A stretch of DNA of 64,000 nt from Polaromonas sp. 39-63-25 (GTDB taxonomy: Bacteria > Pseudomonadota > Gammaproteobacteria > Burkholderiales > Burkholderiaceae_C), in the NCBI RefSeq assembly GCF_002278925.1, contig NZ_NCJH01000006.1:248001-312000 (forward strand). Reading direction: 5' to 3'. Each line of letters starts with the position of its first letter. The first letter of the stretch is position 1. The position numbers were made by a program, and so were the translations under genes. The notes under the pieces are model-generated. The model did no database searches and was not told where the DNA came from. It saw nothing but the letters and a program-made list of their open reading frames with translations. Below, piece by piece: positions 53,162 through 64,000 of the stretch.

Positions 53162-54198
53162 GAATAAGCTCCACAGCTGGAGCGAAAAGGAAGTGAAAGA
53201 AGGACCAGGCGTCTGGCGCAGAAGCTAAACTGTAGCCATGGTGCGACTCGAAGTCGCCTCATTCGGTTCTTGAAACCGACTATATCAGTGAATGGTTTCC
53301 CTCTCAGGAGGCTCCATTCCGCCCCCTAAAAAGGGCTAACTTTGTAGCAGCCAAATGGCTCTAATTTGGCTGCTCCAGCCCGCACTCTCAGGGTGCGGTA
53401 ATGGTGATTTACGTCCTCAAGGGACGTAACTTCGTTGCCAATTAGAGACAAATTTCCGAGAGGAAAGGCCTTGCTACACCTTGTTGCAAACTAGTTTGTA
53501 CAAGTAAGTGCTGGTGTGAGAGCGCAACCGCTCTCTGTGTCTTGTTTTCCATCAAAACCACGTCTGGAACGGCGTGACCTCAACTGTACGTGCGTCTGGA
53601 GCAATCCGGGGGTGCGGAGCTACGGTTAAACAATCCGTGCGAAAGCACATAAGGCTGATGCGAGTCAGTCCCAATCCCACGACTAGGACGCGGGTGGATT
53701 GCTGGGGTAAAGGGCATGGGAAATGTAATGTGAACTCTCGTTCGAACCGTCGTTAACAGTAAGCAGCTTACGCCTTAGTTCTCCCGCAAGGGAGGAGCTG
53801 CGGCCAAAAGGCACGAAGTCAGGATGCGCAGGTCATGGACTTCGCATCGTTCCCTAAAACGACTTCCGGCGGATAGAGAGTCCCTAACCCCTTCTGTCTG
53901 GCAGCCGCCAGACTGGGCACGGAGGGAAACGAGGTAAGCCCCATTCATCGCCAGTCCGCAAGGAACTGGCAAACCCGCGAGCAATCAAGGGCAATGGTGG
54001 AGGGGGTAGAGGATTGAGCAAAAAGCGAATGGCCGTCTGTAATGGGCGGTATAGGGGTTCTACCTCGCAGCGAAAGCTGGCTGACTTGCTCAGGGTGCGA
54101 CAGCGTAAAGCCGTTGCGACTTTATCAACGACCCAGAGGGTATCTGACCCTCTGGGTCAGTGCCGTCTTCAACGGGTCAAACCAAACTGGAGAATGGT

Positions 54199-55920
54199 AT
54201 GGAACACATCGGAAACGATGCTGCGTCTCTGGACGAATCAGGTGGTTGGCATTCCATTGATTGGAAGGCGGTCATGCTGTTCGTAGGGAAGGCGCAGATG
54301 CGCATAGCGCAGGCGGAAACGAAGAAGGACTTTCGAAGAGTCGCAAGACTCACAAGGAGCCTGATTCGATCCTGGCAAGCCAAGGCATTGGCGGTCAGGA
54401 AAGTAACTGAGAACAAAGGGAAGCGAACGAGTGGCGTCGATTGCGAACTTTGGGACACGCCAACAAAGAAATGGAATGCGATTAGTTGTCTGACCCCCAA
54501 AGGGTACCGGGCTCGCCCCCTCAGGCGGGTCTATATCCCGAAGGCCAATGGAAAGGAACGCCCGCTGGGTATACCGACCATGAAGGACAGAGCCATGCAA
54601 GCACTTTACTTGCTTGCGCTGGAACCCGCTGTGGAATGTGCGTCTGATCCGAACTCGTATGGGTTCCGGAAAGGACGATCAACACACGACGCGCGCAGCC
54701 AGTTGTTTGTATCCCTATCCCAGAAGGCCTCGGCTCAATGGGTGCTGGATGCGGATATCTCTGGGTTCTTTGACAACATCAACCACGAGTGGCTGCTGAA
54801 CCGGGTTCACATGAACAAGGGGATGCTCGCCAAATGGTTGAAATCAGGAGTAGTGGACAAAGGTCAGCTCCTGCGCACGGATGATGGCACGCCTCAGGGC
54901 GGCATCATTTCGCCGACATTAGCGAACATCACCCTCAATGGGCTGGAAACGGGGCTTGCGCAATTCCTTCGGGAAGAGCTGGGCACGGGCAATGCACAGA
55001 AGGGGAAGGTGCACTTGGTGCGATATGCAGACGATTTTGTAGTGACAGGTAGCTCGAAAGAGCTGCTTCAAACTGTGATCCAACCGTGGATAGTGAAGTT
55101 CCTGCGCGAACGGGGACTGACGCTGTCCGAGGAAAAGACACGCATTGTGCATATTGACCAAGGTTTTGATTTTCTGGGGTGGAACTTCCGAAAATACGGA
55201 GGCAAGCTACTCATCAAACCGAGCCAGAAGAACGTGAAAACGTTTTATGGCAAGGTAAAGGAGATCATCGCCACGTCGCTATCGGTTCCAACGGAAACGC
55301 TCATACAGCGCTTGAATCCAGTCCTGAAAGGCTGGGCTCAGTATCACAAAGGGACGGTCGCAAAGCAGACCTTCAACGACGTTGACCACCTGATTTACTG
55401 GAGGTTAACGCGCTGGGGTTTGCGCAGACATCCCCGCAAATCCGGGAGTTGGGTGTATGCCCATTACTGGAAGCAGTGCGGCTCACGCCGTCGGTTCGCG
55501 GGGTTGCAAGATGACTTGGCCGGGAATAACGAACGAATACCGCTCCCGCTGTATTCCTTGGCGGACATGAAAATTGTTCGTCACGTCAAAGTGAAGGGGG
55601 ATTACAACCCTTTCCACCCGGATTGGGTTGCCTATGGGGAGAAGCTACGGGTGCAAAGGATGGGTGACGCCATCTGGAGCATTCAACGGGCCTCCCTGTG
55701 GTTCGACCAAGGTGGTATTTGCGCTCTCTGTGGGCAGGAAATAGACATGGCTGATGAAAACATGCACGACCACCATATCGTGTATCGGCAGCTAGGAGGA
55801 AGTGATGCTCTCTCCAATCGGATGCTGTTACATCCGATCTGTCACAGGCGTGTCCACGCCCTAGGTTTGAAGGTTATCAAGCCGGTCTCCAGCACGGGAG
55901 ACTTTAATCTGGCGAAGTAG
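54199..55920 (+). CDS. ltrA: Group II intron reverse transcriptase/maturase with HNH domain
   Basis: The 573-residue multifunctional protein has the group II RT0-RT7 blocks. These include [23 protein letters not shown] (in part), [41 protein letters not shown] and the active-site Y276-A-D-D. A maturase X domain around 360-460 ([14 protein letters not shown]) follows, then a C-terminal HNH endonuclease domain with [23 protein letters not shown] and HPICHRRVH. All catalytic residues seem intact, so the intron could be mobile. The ATG at 54199 follows GGAGAATGGT. It lies in intron domain IV. Confidence 0.95.
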   Translation: MEHIGNDAASLDESGGWHSIDWKAVMLFVGKAQMRIAQAETKKDFRRVARLTRSLIRSWQAKALAVRKVTENKGKRTSGVDCELWDTPTKKWNAISCLTPKGYRARPLRRVYIPKANGKERPLGIPTMKDRAMQALYLLALEPAVECASDPNSYGFRKGRSTHDARSQLFVSLSQKASAQWVLDADISGFFDNINHEWLLNRVHMNKGMLAKWLKSGVVDKGQLLRTDDGTPQGGIISPTLANITLNGLETGLAQFLREELGTGNAQKGKVHLVRYADDFVVTGSSKELLQTVIQPWIVKFLRERGLTLSEEKTRIVHIDQGFDFLGWNFRKYGGKLLIKPSQKNVKTFYGKVKEIIATSLSVPTETLIQRLNPVLKGWAQYHKGTVAKQTFNDVDHLIYWRLTRWGLRRHPRKSGSWVYAHYWKQCGSRRRFAGLQDDLAGNNERIPLPLYSLADMKIVRHVKVKGDYNPFHPDWVAYGEKLRVQRMGDAIWSIQRASLWFDQGGICALCGQEIDMADENMHDHHIVYRQLGGSDALSNRMLLHPICHRRVHALGLKVIKPVSSTGDFNLAK

Positions 55921-55968
55921 TCGAAGGTTATGCAACCTGATGACGCTGTGTAGCCAGTGGTCGTGCGT

Positions 55969-56002
55969 GAGCCGTGTGCGGTGAAAGTCGCAAGCACGGT
56001 TC
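55969..56002 (+). ncRNA. Group II intron domain V
   Basis: The 34-base hairpin starts with GAGCCGTGTGCGGTGAAAG and ends with GCACGGTTC. It has the catalytic AGC triad, the GAAA tetraloop and the two-base bulge, and matches the bacterial consensus nearly perfectly. Domain VI follows directly (to about 56043). Confidence 0.93.
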
Positions 56003-56025
56003 TTTGGGGGGGATATCATCGCAAG

Positions 56026-56841
56026 ATGGTATCCCTACCCTCCATTTTAACTTTGAGCGCCTGGTGGGGTCTGGCCACGGCCATTGGTGCCGCTCTGGCC
56101 TATGCCATCCTGGCGCTGGCCTCTGCGCGTCTGAGCGAAACCACCACGCGTGGCGTGCTCCTGCTGGCCTGGCTGCTGCACGCGCTCGCCCTGGCTGAAG
56201 GACTGCTCGGCGACCCGCCACGGTTCGGGTTTGCACCGGCCCTGTCCATGACCGTCTGGCTGGTACTGAGCGTTTACGCGGTGGAAAGCCGGCTGTTTCC
56301 GCAGCTCAAGGCACGCTGGACGCTGGCCGGCCTGGGCAGCGCCGCCGTCCTGCTGGCGCTGGTGTTTCCCGGCACCAGCTACCACGTGATTGCCTCGCCC
56401 TGGCTGCCTTTGCACTGGGCGCTGGGCATTGCGTCCTACGGCCTGTTTGCCGCCGCCGTGGTGCATGGCTGGCTGATGAACCGCTCCGAGCGCTCCATCC
56501 GTTCCGCCACGCAGCCCGACACCGGCGTGCCCCTGCTGACCCTGGAACGGCTGACCTTTCGTTTCGTGCAGGCCGGTTTTGTGCTGCTGACCGCCACGCT
56601 GCTGGTGGGCTGGCTGTTTGCCGAAACCCTGTACGGCCCGGGCCTGGCCGGACAATGGAACCACAAGACCATTTTCTCGGTGCTGGCCTGGATCACCTTC
56701 GCCGGCCTGCTGATCGGCCGGGCGCGCCTGGGCTGGCGCGGGCGGCAGGCGGTGCGGGTGCTGTATCTGGGCTCAGGCCTGTTGCTGCTCGGCTATGTGG
56801 GCTCGCGTTTTGTCCTTGAAGTCATTTTGAAGCGCGTATGA
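56026..56841 (+). CDS. ccsA: CcsA/HemX-like cytochrome c assembly membrane protein, split from its start codon by the intron
   Basis: The protein is an integral membrane protein with about eight hydrophobic segments and the CcsA/HemX layout, including a conserved WNHKTIFSVLAW block near the C-terminus. The native gene most likely began at ATG 53238-53240 followed by ILTLSAWW (56044 on). The group II intron now separates that ATG from the rest. The continuous genomic frame can also start at an ATG inside intron domain VI (56026-56028), adding MVSLPS in front of ILTLSA. The usual role is haem handling in cytochrome c maturation (system II) or an accessory role. The stop overlaps the next gene's ATG. 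Confidence 0.82.
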   Translation: MVSLPSILTLSAWWGLATAIGAALAYAILALASARLSETTTRGVLLLAWLLHALALAEGLLGDPPRFGFAPALSMTVWLVLSVYAVESRLFPQLKARWTLAGLGSAAVLLALVFPGTSYHVIASPWLPLHWALGIASYGLFAAAVVHGWLMNRSERSIRSATQPDTGVPLLTLERLTFRFVQAGFVLLTATLLVGWLFAETLYGPGLAGQWNHKTIFSVLAWITFAGLLIGRARLGWRGRQAVRVLYLGSGLLLLGYVGSRFVLEVILKRV

Positions 56842-57074
56842 AATACCTGTTGGTGATTGTCCTGGCGCTGGTGGTCCTCTGGCTCTGGCGAAGCAACCGG
56901 CGCACCGGACAGCAGGACAGGCCACCCGCGCCGCCGGCCGGCCGCCCCGGCAAGCCGGCCACCGAAGTTGTTGCATGCGCCGTCTGCGACGTGCACCTGC
57001 CCCGTTCGGACGCGCTGCCCGGCGGCAACGGGTTTTACTGCAGCGACGCGCACCGTCGCCAAGCCGAGGGTTGA
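56838..57074 (+). CDS. PP0621 family protein, membrane-anchored with Cys-rich tail
   Basis: The 78-residue protein has one N-terminal membrane helix (LLVIVLALVVLWLW) and a Pro-rich linker. The C-terminal motif CAVCDVHLPRSDALPGGNGFYCSDAHR has three Cys and a His suited to bind a zinc ion. Such small proteins commonly precede pilS in betaproteobacteria. The start overlaps the ccsA stop (ATGA) and the stop overlaps the pilS start (TGATG), so all three genes are coupled. Function is unknown. Confidence 0.85.
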   Translation: MKYLLVIVLALVVLWLWRSNRRTGQQDRPPAPPAGRPGKPATEVVACAVCDVHLPRSDALPGGNGFYCSDAHRRQAEG

Positions 57075-58819
57075 TGACCAGGGCGGCTCCGGACTCCGGG
57101 AATTCCTGGTTTGGACCGGTAGAGAAATCCGGCGCCTGGGAATCGGACGCCGGCGGCGAGTCCTTCGGCCGGCTGTGGCGGGCATTCATGGCGGCCCGCG
57201 TGACACTGGCCACCGTGCTGCTTGCCTTGCAAGCCTCCATTTATGTCCTGGGCCAGCCCGTCAGCAAGCCCATGATCGCACTGTGCGTGACCTATTTTGT
57301 TGCGGCGCTCGCAGTCCGTGTCTGGGCCCGTCCGAAACCCCCGGGCAGCACCTTCGATGCCCAATGGCTCTCCACGGTCGGCGTCGACGTACTGGCGTTT
57401 TCGGCGCTCAATTTCCTGCAGTCGGGATCGATCAACTACACGGCGCTGTTCGCGCTGCCGGTGCTGCTGGCTTCCGTGCTGGGCCCCATCCTGCTGGCCC
57501 TCGGTACCGCCGCCAGCGTGGCGCTGCTGCTGCTGGCCGATGCCTGGTGGGCCTCATTGCAATTGCCGGGCGACGCCACGGCGCGCTTCCTGCAGGCCGG
57601 CCTGAGCGGTTCGGGCTTTTTCATCATTGCCCTGCTGGCCAACCAGCTGGCCCTGCGCCTGTCGCGGGAACAAAAGCGGGCCGAACGCAGCCACTCGGCC
57701 GCACGCATGCAGACCCAGGTCAATGAACTGGTGATCGACACGCTGGTCGACGGCGTGCTGGTGATCGATACGAACGGCATCGTGCGTGCGGCCAACCCGG
57801 CCTCCCTGCGTTTGCTGGCCACCCGGGACGTGGCGCGCGCCGCCCCCTTTGTGCTGGCTGCCGAAGCGGCTTGGCAACCGCTGGCGGCGCTGGCGCAGCT
57901 GACGTTCGAGCAGCGCAAGCCACAGCAGGCCGATGTGAGCCTGGAGCATGCATCGCGCCATGCCCGTCGCCTGCAGGCGCGTACCCGGCTGGCCGCCTCG
58001 CGCGACGGTTCGCACGAGAGTCTGTGCGTGATGTTCCTGGAAGACCTGCGGGAAATGGAAGCCAGGGTGCGCACCGAAAAAATGGCGGCGATGGGGCGCA
58101 TGTCGGCCGCGGTGGCCCATGAGATCAGGAACCCGCTGGCGGCCATCACGCAAGCCAATGCCCTGCTGGAGGAAGACCTGCAGGACCCCGGGCAGCGACA
58201 GCTCACAGGCATGGTCAGCCAGAACGCACAGCGGCTTGCCAGGATCGTCGAGGAAATCCTCAACATCTCCCGCGTTCAGGAGCAGGCACCCCAGGTGCTC
58301 ACAAGCGCCCTGCCGCTCGATGACACGGTGCAGCACATCTGCTCGGACTGGACACAGCAAACGGCATCGGGCCAGCGCTTGCGTCTGCGTGCAGGCGCCG
58401 GACGCATTGCCGTGCTGTTCGAGGGCGAGCACCTGCGGCGACTGATGGTCAACCTGCTGGACAACGCACTGCGTTATGCCAGCGCCGCAGGCGATGCGAT
58501 ACAGGTCACCACCGAAATCACCGCCGCCGGACAACCCCGACTGTCGGTCTGGAGCGACGGACAACCGCTCGAAAAAACGGTGCAGTCGCATCTGTTCGAG
58601 CCGTTTTTCTCCTCGGAGAGCCGCTCCAGCGGACTGGGCCTGTATATCTGCAGGGAGCTCTGCGAACGGCATGGTGCACTCATAGGCTACCAGCGGGCCA
58701 TCCACAACACGGTGGAAGGCAACGAGTTTTTTGTTATCTTCCGGCCAGCCGTCGCCGCGGAAGCTTCGTCCCAGACGGGTTTTGACACAATGTGGTCTGA
58801 CATCCAGGGGACACCATGA
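57074..58819 (+). CDS. pilS: PilS sensor histidine kinase
   Basis: The 581-residue kinase has six hydrophobic segments in the N-terminal third (about residues 40-200), the layout of PilS, and then a PAS domain (about 225-330, LVDGVLVIDTNGIVRAANPA). The H-box AVAHEIRNPLAAI has phospho-acceptor H349. The ATPase domain shows NLLDNALRYAS and SGLGLYICRELCERHG. PilS senses pilin levels in the membrane and controls pilA through PilR and sigma-54. The stop overlaps the pilR start by four bases. Confidence 0.93.
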   Translation: MTRAAPDSGNSWFGPVEKSGAWESDAGGESFGRLWRAFMAARVTLATVLLALQASIYVLGQPVSKPMIALCVTYFVAALAVRVWARPKPPGSTFDAQWLSTVGVDVLAFSALNFLQSGSINYTALFALPVLLASVLGPILLALGTAASVALLLLADAWWASLQLPGDATARFLQAGLSGSGFFIIALLANQLALRLSREQKRAERSHSAARMQTQVNELVIDTLVDGVLVIDTNGIVRAANPASLRLLATRDVARAAPFVLAAEAAWQPLAALAQLTFEQRKPQQADVSLEHASRHARRLQARTRLAASRDGSHESLCVMFLEDLREMEARVRTEKMAAMGRMSAAVAHEIRNPLAAITQANALLEEDLQDPGQRQLTGMVSQNAQRLARIVEEILNISRVQEQAPQVLTSALPLDDTVQHICSDWTQQTASGQRLRLRAGAGRIAVLFEGEHLRRLMVNLLDNALRYASAAGDAIQVTTEITAAGQPRLSVWSDGQPLEKTVQSHLFEPFFSSESRSSGLGLYICRELCERHGALIGYQRAIHNTVEGNEFFVIFRPAVAAEASSQTGFDTMWSDIQGTP

Positions 58820-60234
58820 CTCTCCCGACGCAAGCGCACATACTGGTGATTGACGATGAGCCCGACCTGCGCACCCTCTACGAGCTGACCCTGCTGCGCG
58901 AAGGCTACCGGGTCGAGGCCGCTGCCGACCTGGCGCAGGCACGCGCCCATCTGCAGCAAAGACGCTTTGATGCCGTGATCACCGACATGCGCCTGCCCGA
59001 CGGGCTGGGCCTGGAACTGCTGCGGGAGATGGTCACCCAGCAGCGTCCCGAACGCTGCGTGGTCATCACCGCGCATGGGTCCGCCGAAAATGCAGTGGAA
59101 GCGCTGAAGGCCGGCGCCTTTGACTACCTGACCAAGCCGGTGGACCTCAAGCAGTTTCGCGGCGTGGTGGCGTCGGCCATCCAGGGCCCGGCGAGCAGCA
59201 CGGCCGTCCAGGAGCGCAGCAGGTCCGGCAGCGAGGACGGACCAGCCGCATCCAAGGGCGGCCGGCCGGCGGATGCATCACTGACACTGCAGCGCCTGGT
59301 CGGCGAATCGGCCGTGATGCAGGCGGTCAAGGCCCGTATCGTCAAGGTCGCCAGCAGCATGGCACCGGTACTGATCCAGGGCGAGTCCGGCACTGGAAAG
59401 GAATTAGTAGCGCGGGCCGTGCACGATTGCAGCCATCGCGCGACAGGCCCTTTTGTCGCCGTCAACTGTGGCGCCATCCCGGAAAACCTGCTGGAAGCCG
59501 AATTTTTCGGAGCCCGCAAAGGCGCCTACACCGGCTCGGCACAGGACAGGCTCGGTTATTTTCAGTCGGCCAAAGGCGGCACCCTTTTTCTGGACGAGAT
59601 CGGCGACCTGCCGCTGGCGATGCAGTCCAAGCTGCTGCGTTCCATCCAGGAGCGGGTCGTCCGTCCGCTGGGCTCCACCCAGGAGGACACAGTCGATGTA
59701 CGCGTGGTCAGCGCCACCCACAAGGATCTGGCCGCTGCAGTGGCCGCCGGCACGTTCCGCCAGGATTTGTACTACCGGCTCAACGTCATTGAAATCAGTG
59801 TTCCGCCGCTGCGTGAGCGCCGCGAGGACCTGCCCGCCCTGTGTCGGGACCTGCTCGGAAGGATTTGCCGGGAGTCGGGCTTTCACATGCCGGACCTCTC
59901 CGGCCAGGTCCTGGCCACCCTGCAGCAACATCCCTTCCACGGCAACGTCAGGGAACTCGAGAACCTGTTGCACCGGGCCATGGCTCTCGGCGAAGGTGGC
60001 GACCTGCACCTCGAGTCGCCGCCGGCCGAATATGTCGCCGTGCCGGAAAACCTGCAGGACTTTCTTGACGGGCAGGAGCGCAGCATCCTGTCCAAGGTCC
60101 TGCAGGAAACCGGCTTCAACCGAACGGCCGCAGCTGCCAAGCTGGGCATCAGCCTGCGCCAGATCCGTTACCGGATTGCCCGCCTGAACATCGTGACGCC
60201 CCAGGGCGATGAAGCGGCCGATGAACCCTCGTGA
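58816..60234 (+). CDS. pilR: PilR sigma-54 dependent response regulator
   Basis: The 472-residue regulator has a receiver with D57 (AVITDMRLPDG), an AAA+ domain with GESGTGKE and the sigma-54 contact loop GAYTGS at 236-241. GGTLFLDEIGDLP and a C-terminal Fis-type helix-turn-helix (TAAAAKLGISLRQIRYRI) follow. PilR activates pilin transcription. Pilin itself is not in this window. The last bases overlap ampD. Confidence 0.95.
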   Translation: MTLPTQAHILVIDDEPDLRTLYELTLLREGYRVEAAADLAQARAHLQQRRFDAVITDMRLPDGLGLELLREMVTQQRPERCVVITAHGSAENAVEALKAGAFDYLTKPVDLKQFRGVVASAIQGPASSTAVQERSRSGSEDGPAASKGGRPADASLTLQRLVGESAVMQAVKARIVKVASSMAPVLIQGESGTGKELVARAVHDCSHRATGPFVAVNCGAIPENLLEAEFFGARKGAYTGSAQDRLGYFQSAKGGTLFLDEIGDLPLAMQSKLLRSIQERVVRPLGSTQEDTVDVRVVSATHKDLAAAVAAGTFRQDLYYRLNVIEISVPPLRERREDLPALCRDLLGRICRESGFHMPDLSGQVLATLQQHPFHGNVRELENLLHRAMALGEGGDLHLESPPAEYVAVPENLQDFLDGQERSILSKVLQETGFNRTAAAAKLGISLRQIRYRIARLNIVTPQGDEAADEPS

Positions 60235-60808
60235 GGCGACGCCTGCACTCTGGCAGCAAGGCTGGTACCGCTACGCCAGGGCGCAGGCCTCGCCGAACTT
60301 CGGTCCGCGGCCTGCGTCGGCTTGCATCGACCTGATCGTCATCCACTCCATCAGCCTGCCGCCGGGCGAATTTGGCAATGGCCAGGTGCAACGCCTGTTC
60401 ACCAACCAGCTGGACTGGGACGCCCATCCCTATTTTCAGTCGATACGCGGTTTGCAGGTGTCTTCCCATTTTTTCATCACCCGATCCGGCGAACTCTGGC
60501 AATTTGTCAGCTGTGATGCGCGCGCCTGGCATGCGGGCGAGTCCGGCTACCGCGGAAAAAGCAACTGCAATGACGACTCGATTGGCATCGAGCTTGAAGG
60601 CCTGGAAGGCGGGCTGTTCGAACCCGCCCAGTACGAAACCCTGGCCAGCGTCTGCGCGGCGCTGCTGCGCCACTACCCGATCGCGTACCTGGCTGGCCAT
60701 GAGCACATTGCACTCGGCCGCAAGCAGGACCCGGGACCCGGCTTCGAGTGGTCACGGCTGCAGGATTCGCTGGGCTTGCCGGCTAAGTGTTTTCCCGCAA
60801 GCCCCTGA
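60221..60808 (+). CDS. ampD: 1,6-anhydro-N-acetylmuramyl-L-alanine amidase AmpD
   Basis: AmpD cuts the lactyl-peptide bond of anhydro-muropeptides during cell-wall recycling in the cytoplasm. The protein (195 residues from the chosen ATG) has the zinc ligands in VIHSISLP, in HFFITRSGELWQFV and in GHEHIALGRKQDPG, the standard amidase_2 pattern. It has no signal peptide, as expected for AmpD. The start may be ATG 60221 or, four codons earlier, ATG 60209; both lie inside pilR. Confidence 0.93.
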   Translation: MNPREATPALWQQGWYRYARAQASPNFGPRPASACIDLIVIHSISLPPGEFGNGQVQRLFTNQLDWDAHPYFQSIRGLQVSSHFFITRSGELWQFVSCDARAWHAGESGYRGKSNCNDDSIGIELEGLEGGLFEPAQYETLASVCAALLRHYPIAYLAGHEHIALGRKQDPGPGFEWSRLQDSLGLPAKCFPASP

Positions 60809-61026
60809 TGGCCCTGGCGGTGCCAGCCTGGTCGCCGACGGTGAACATCCGCGACCATCGGAATCACTGATCGCCTTGCAAGCCGCATGAACACGTGATC
60901 GGCACACATCCGGCCGATGGATGCCCAGCTTCGGGGCGTCCATGAGGACCCAGGCTTGTGCATTTTTTCCCGCAAAAAAAAGCCACAAAAAGTAAGCGGG
61001 CTGTGACGAAGCGATTCAAGGTCGAT
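60809..61026. other. Untranslated gap between ampD and the nrdA promoter
   Basis: I see no gene in this stretch. It holds a ten-base-pair hairpin (60917-60943, ATGGATGCCC with GGGCGTCCAT and one wobble pair) not followed by a T-run, and A-rich sequence near 60975. The hairpin could end ampD transcripts or be part of a longer leader. Nothing else stands out. Confidence 0.4.
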
Positions 61027-61042
61027 ACACTACCTGTAGTGC
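61027..61042. promoter_or_regulatory. NrdR box 1
   Basis: ACACTACCTGTAGTGC matches about 12 of 16 positions of the NrdR consensus and has near-perfect two-fold symmetry. Its start is 31 bases upstream of that of box 2, or three helical turns, the spacing reported for paired NrdR sites. Confidence 0.75.
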
Positions 61043-61071
61043 TTGAAATCACTCCAGACCCTAGGTATAGT
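61043..61071 (+). promoter_or_regulatory. Sigma-70 promoter of nrdA
   Basis: TTGAAA (61043-61048) and TATAGT (61066-61071) are separated by 17 bases, a near-consensus sigma-70 promoter. The -10 element lies within NrdR box 2 and the -35 element directly abuts box 1, so NrdR binding should block RNA polymerase. The leader to the nrdA ATG is about 140 bases. Confidence 0.75.
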
Positions 61072-61073
61072 GT
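61058..61073. promoter_or_regulatory. NrdR box 2
   Basis: ACCCTAGGTATAGTGT matches about 13 of 16 positions of the NrdR consensus and covers the -10 element. Confidence 0.75.
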
Positions 61074-61218
61074 CTTAGCCCCAATACCGATGGATGGATT
61101 CAGGTGCCCAACAGCCCCAAGGAAAGCCCGCCACCAAGCCAGCCACAGGCAACGTCAGCCCTTCTTCCTGTCCTGAATCACATCGAACTCACCAACAACA
61201 AAGCACAACGAGGAAACC

Positions 61219-64000
<2,782 letters not shown>

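Larger units (their letters stand above)
53241..56043 (+). mobile_element. Group II intron, inserted right after the ATG of ccsA
   Basis: The element starts with GTGCGAC, the usual 5' end of bacterial group II introns (GUGYG). It encodes a reverse transcriptase in domain IV. It ends with a clear domain V (55969-56002) and a domain VI hairpin with an unpaired A in CCCTACCC. The 958 bases before the RT gene are structured RNA domains I-III with no gene. Removing 53241-56043 joins ATG (53238-53240) to ATT TTA ACT and restores the ccsA frame, and it places the branch A seven bases from the splice site. The last two intron bases would then be CC rather than the usual AY, so the exact 3' border is uncertain by about two bases. 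Base and codon use are clearly less GC-rich than the neighbours. Confidence 0.9.

Noticed and set aside
56041-56045. Intron 3' end placed at 56045 to satisfy the AY rule
   Set aside because: That border would join ATG to TTT AAC and put ccsA out of frame, and it would leave the branch A nine bases from the splice site. The border at 56043 fits frame and branch distance. I keep the ambiguity noted.

Overview
The window is chromosomal DNA of a high-GC betaproteobacterium. Gene content and order point to the Comamonadaceae (Burkholderiales), near Polaromonas or Rhodoferax. The supporting features are the yqgE-ruvX-pyrR-pyrB-pyrC' block, pilGHIJ-chpA next to rubredoxin and thiD, dusB-fis-purH, ffh facing ccsA-pilS-pilR-ampD, and two families of short intergenic repeats that I recognise from memory as typical of this family. 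Genus placement is inference. Almost all of the window is dense housekeeping DNA with operon-style start/stop overlaps.

Layout. 1-5 kb: a hydroxyacid dehydrogenase cut by the left edge, galU, a TusA-like protein, a secreted cysteine-repeat protein, CsbD, and divergent fbpB/fbpC-type iron transporter genes around a possible Fur box. 6-11 kb: a minus-strand operon yqgE-ruvX-pyrR-pyrB-pyrC'-plsC in which PyrC' has lost the metal-binding motif of dihydroorotase. 11-22.6 kb: a photolyase, then the twitching-motility chemosensory operon (rubredoxin-pilG-pilH-pilI-pilJ-chpA). 22.6-31.2 kb: thiD-hemL, dusB-fis-purH, a YqaA-like membrane protein, an S4 pseudouridine-synthase-like protein without the usual catalytic Asp, ychF, and a rhodanese. 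31.4-38.8 kb: a displaced 5' fragment of ychF, a 7TM protein with a decayed GGDEF domain, a MOSC protein, a Ubi-type hydroxylase, a DsbC-like protein, an M61 peptidase and an unknown protein. 38.9-42.4 kb: paaK-paaI-paaG facing a crotonase gene across a perfect TetR-type palindrome (PaaR-like). 42.5-51.7 kb: a CAT-anticodon tRNA, miaB, the glrK-qseG-glrR two-component operon and opgGH. 51.8-64 kb: ffh, a complete group II intron sitting in the first codons of ccsA, a PP0621-family protein, pilSR, ampD, and nrdA running off the right edge behind a promoter overlapped by two NrdR boxes.

The observations most worth following up are these. (1) The glrR-opgG junction has the full layout of an enhancer-driven sigma-54 promoter: two TGTC-N10-GACA palindromes, an IHF-like site and a -24/-12 element placed so that opgG would be nearly leaderless. 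The adjacent activator GlrR has GAFTDA where GAFTGA is expected. (2) The group II intron lies directly behind the ATG of ccsA, and its domain VI supplies a second in-frame ATG. (3) A 32-bp perfect direct repeat within ychF sequence brackets about 0.95 kb carrying a rhodanese gene, which looks like the scar of a site-specific integration. (4) Several proteins look like pseudoenzymes (PyrC', the pseudouridine-synthase-like protein, the GGDEF-like protein). I found no CRISPR array, prophage, transposase or defence island.
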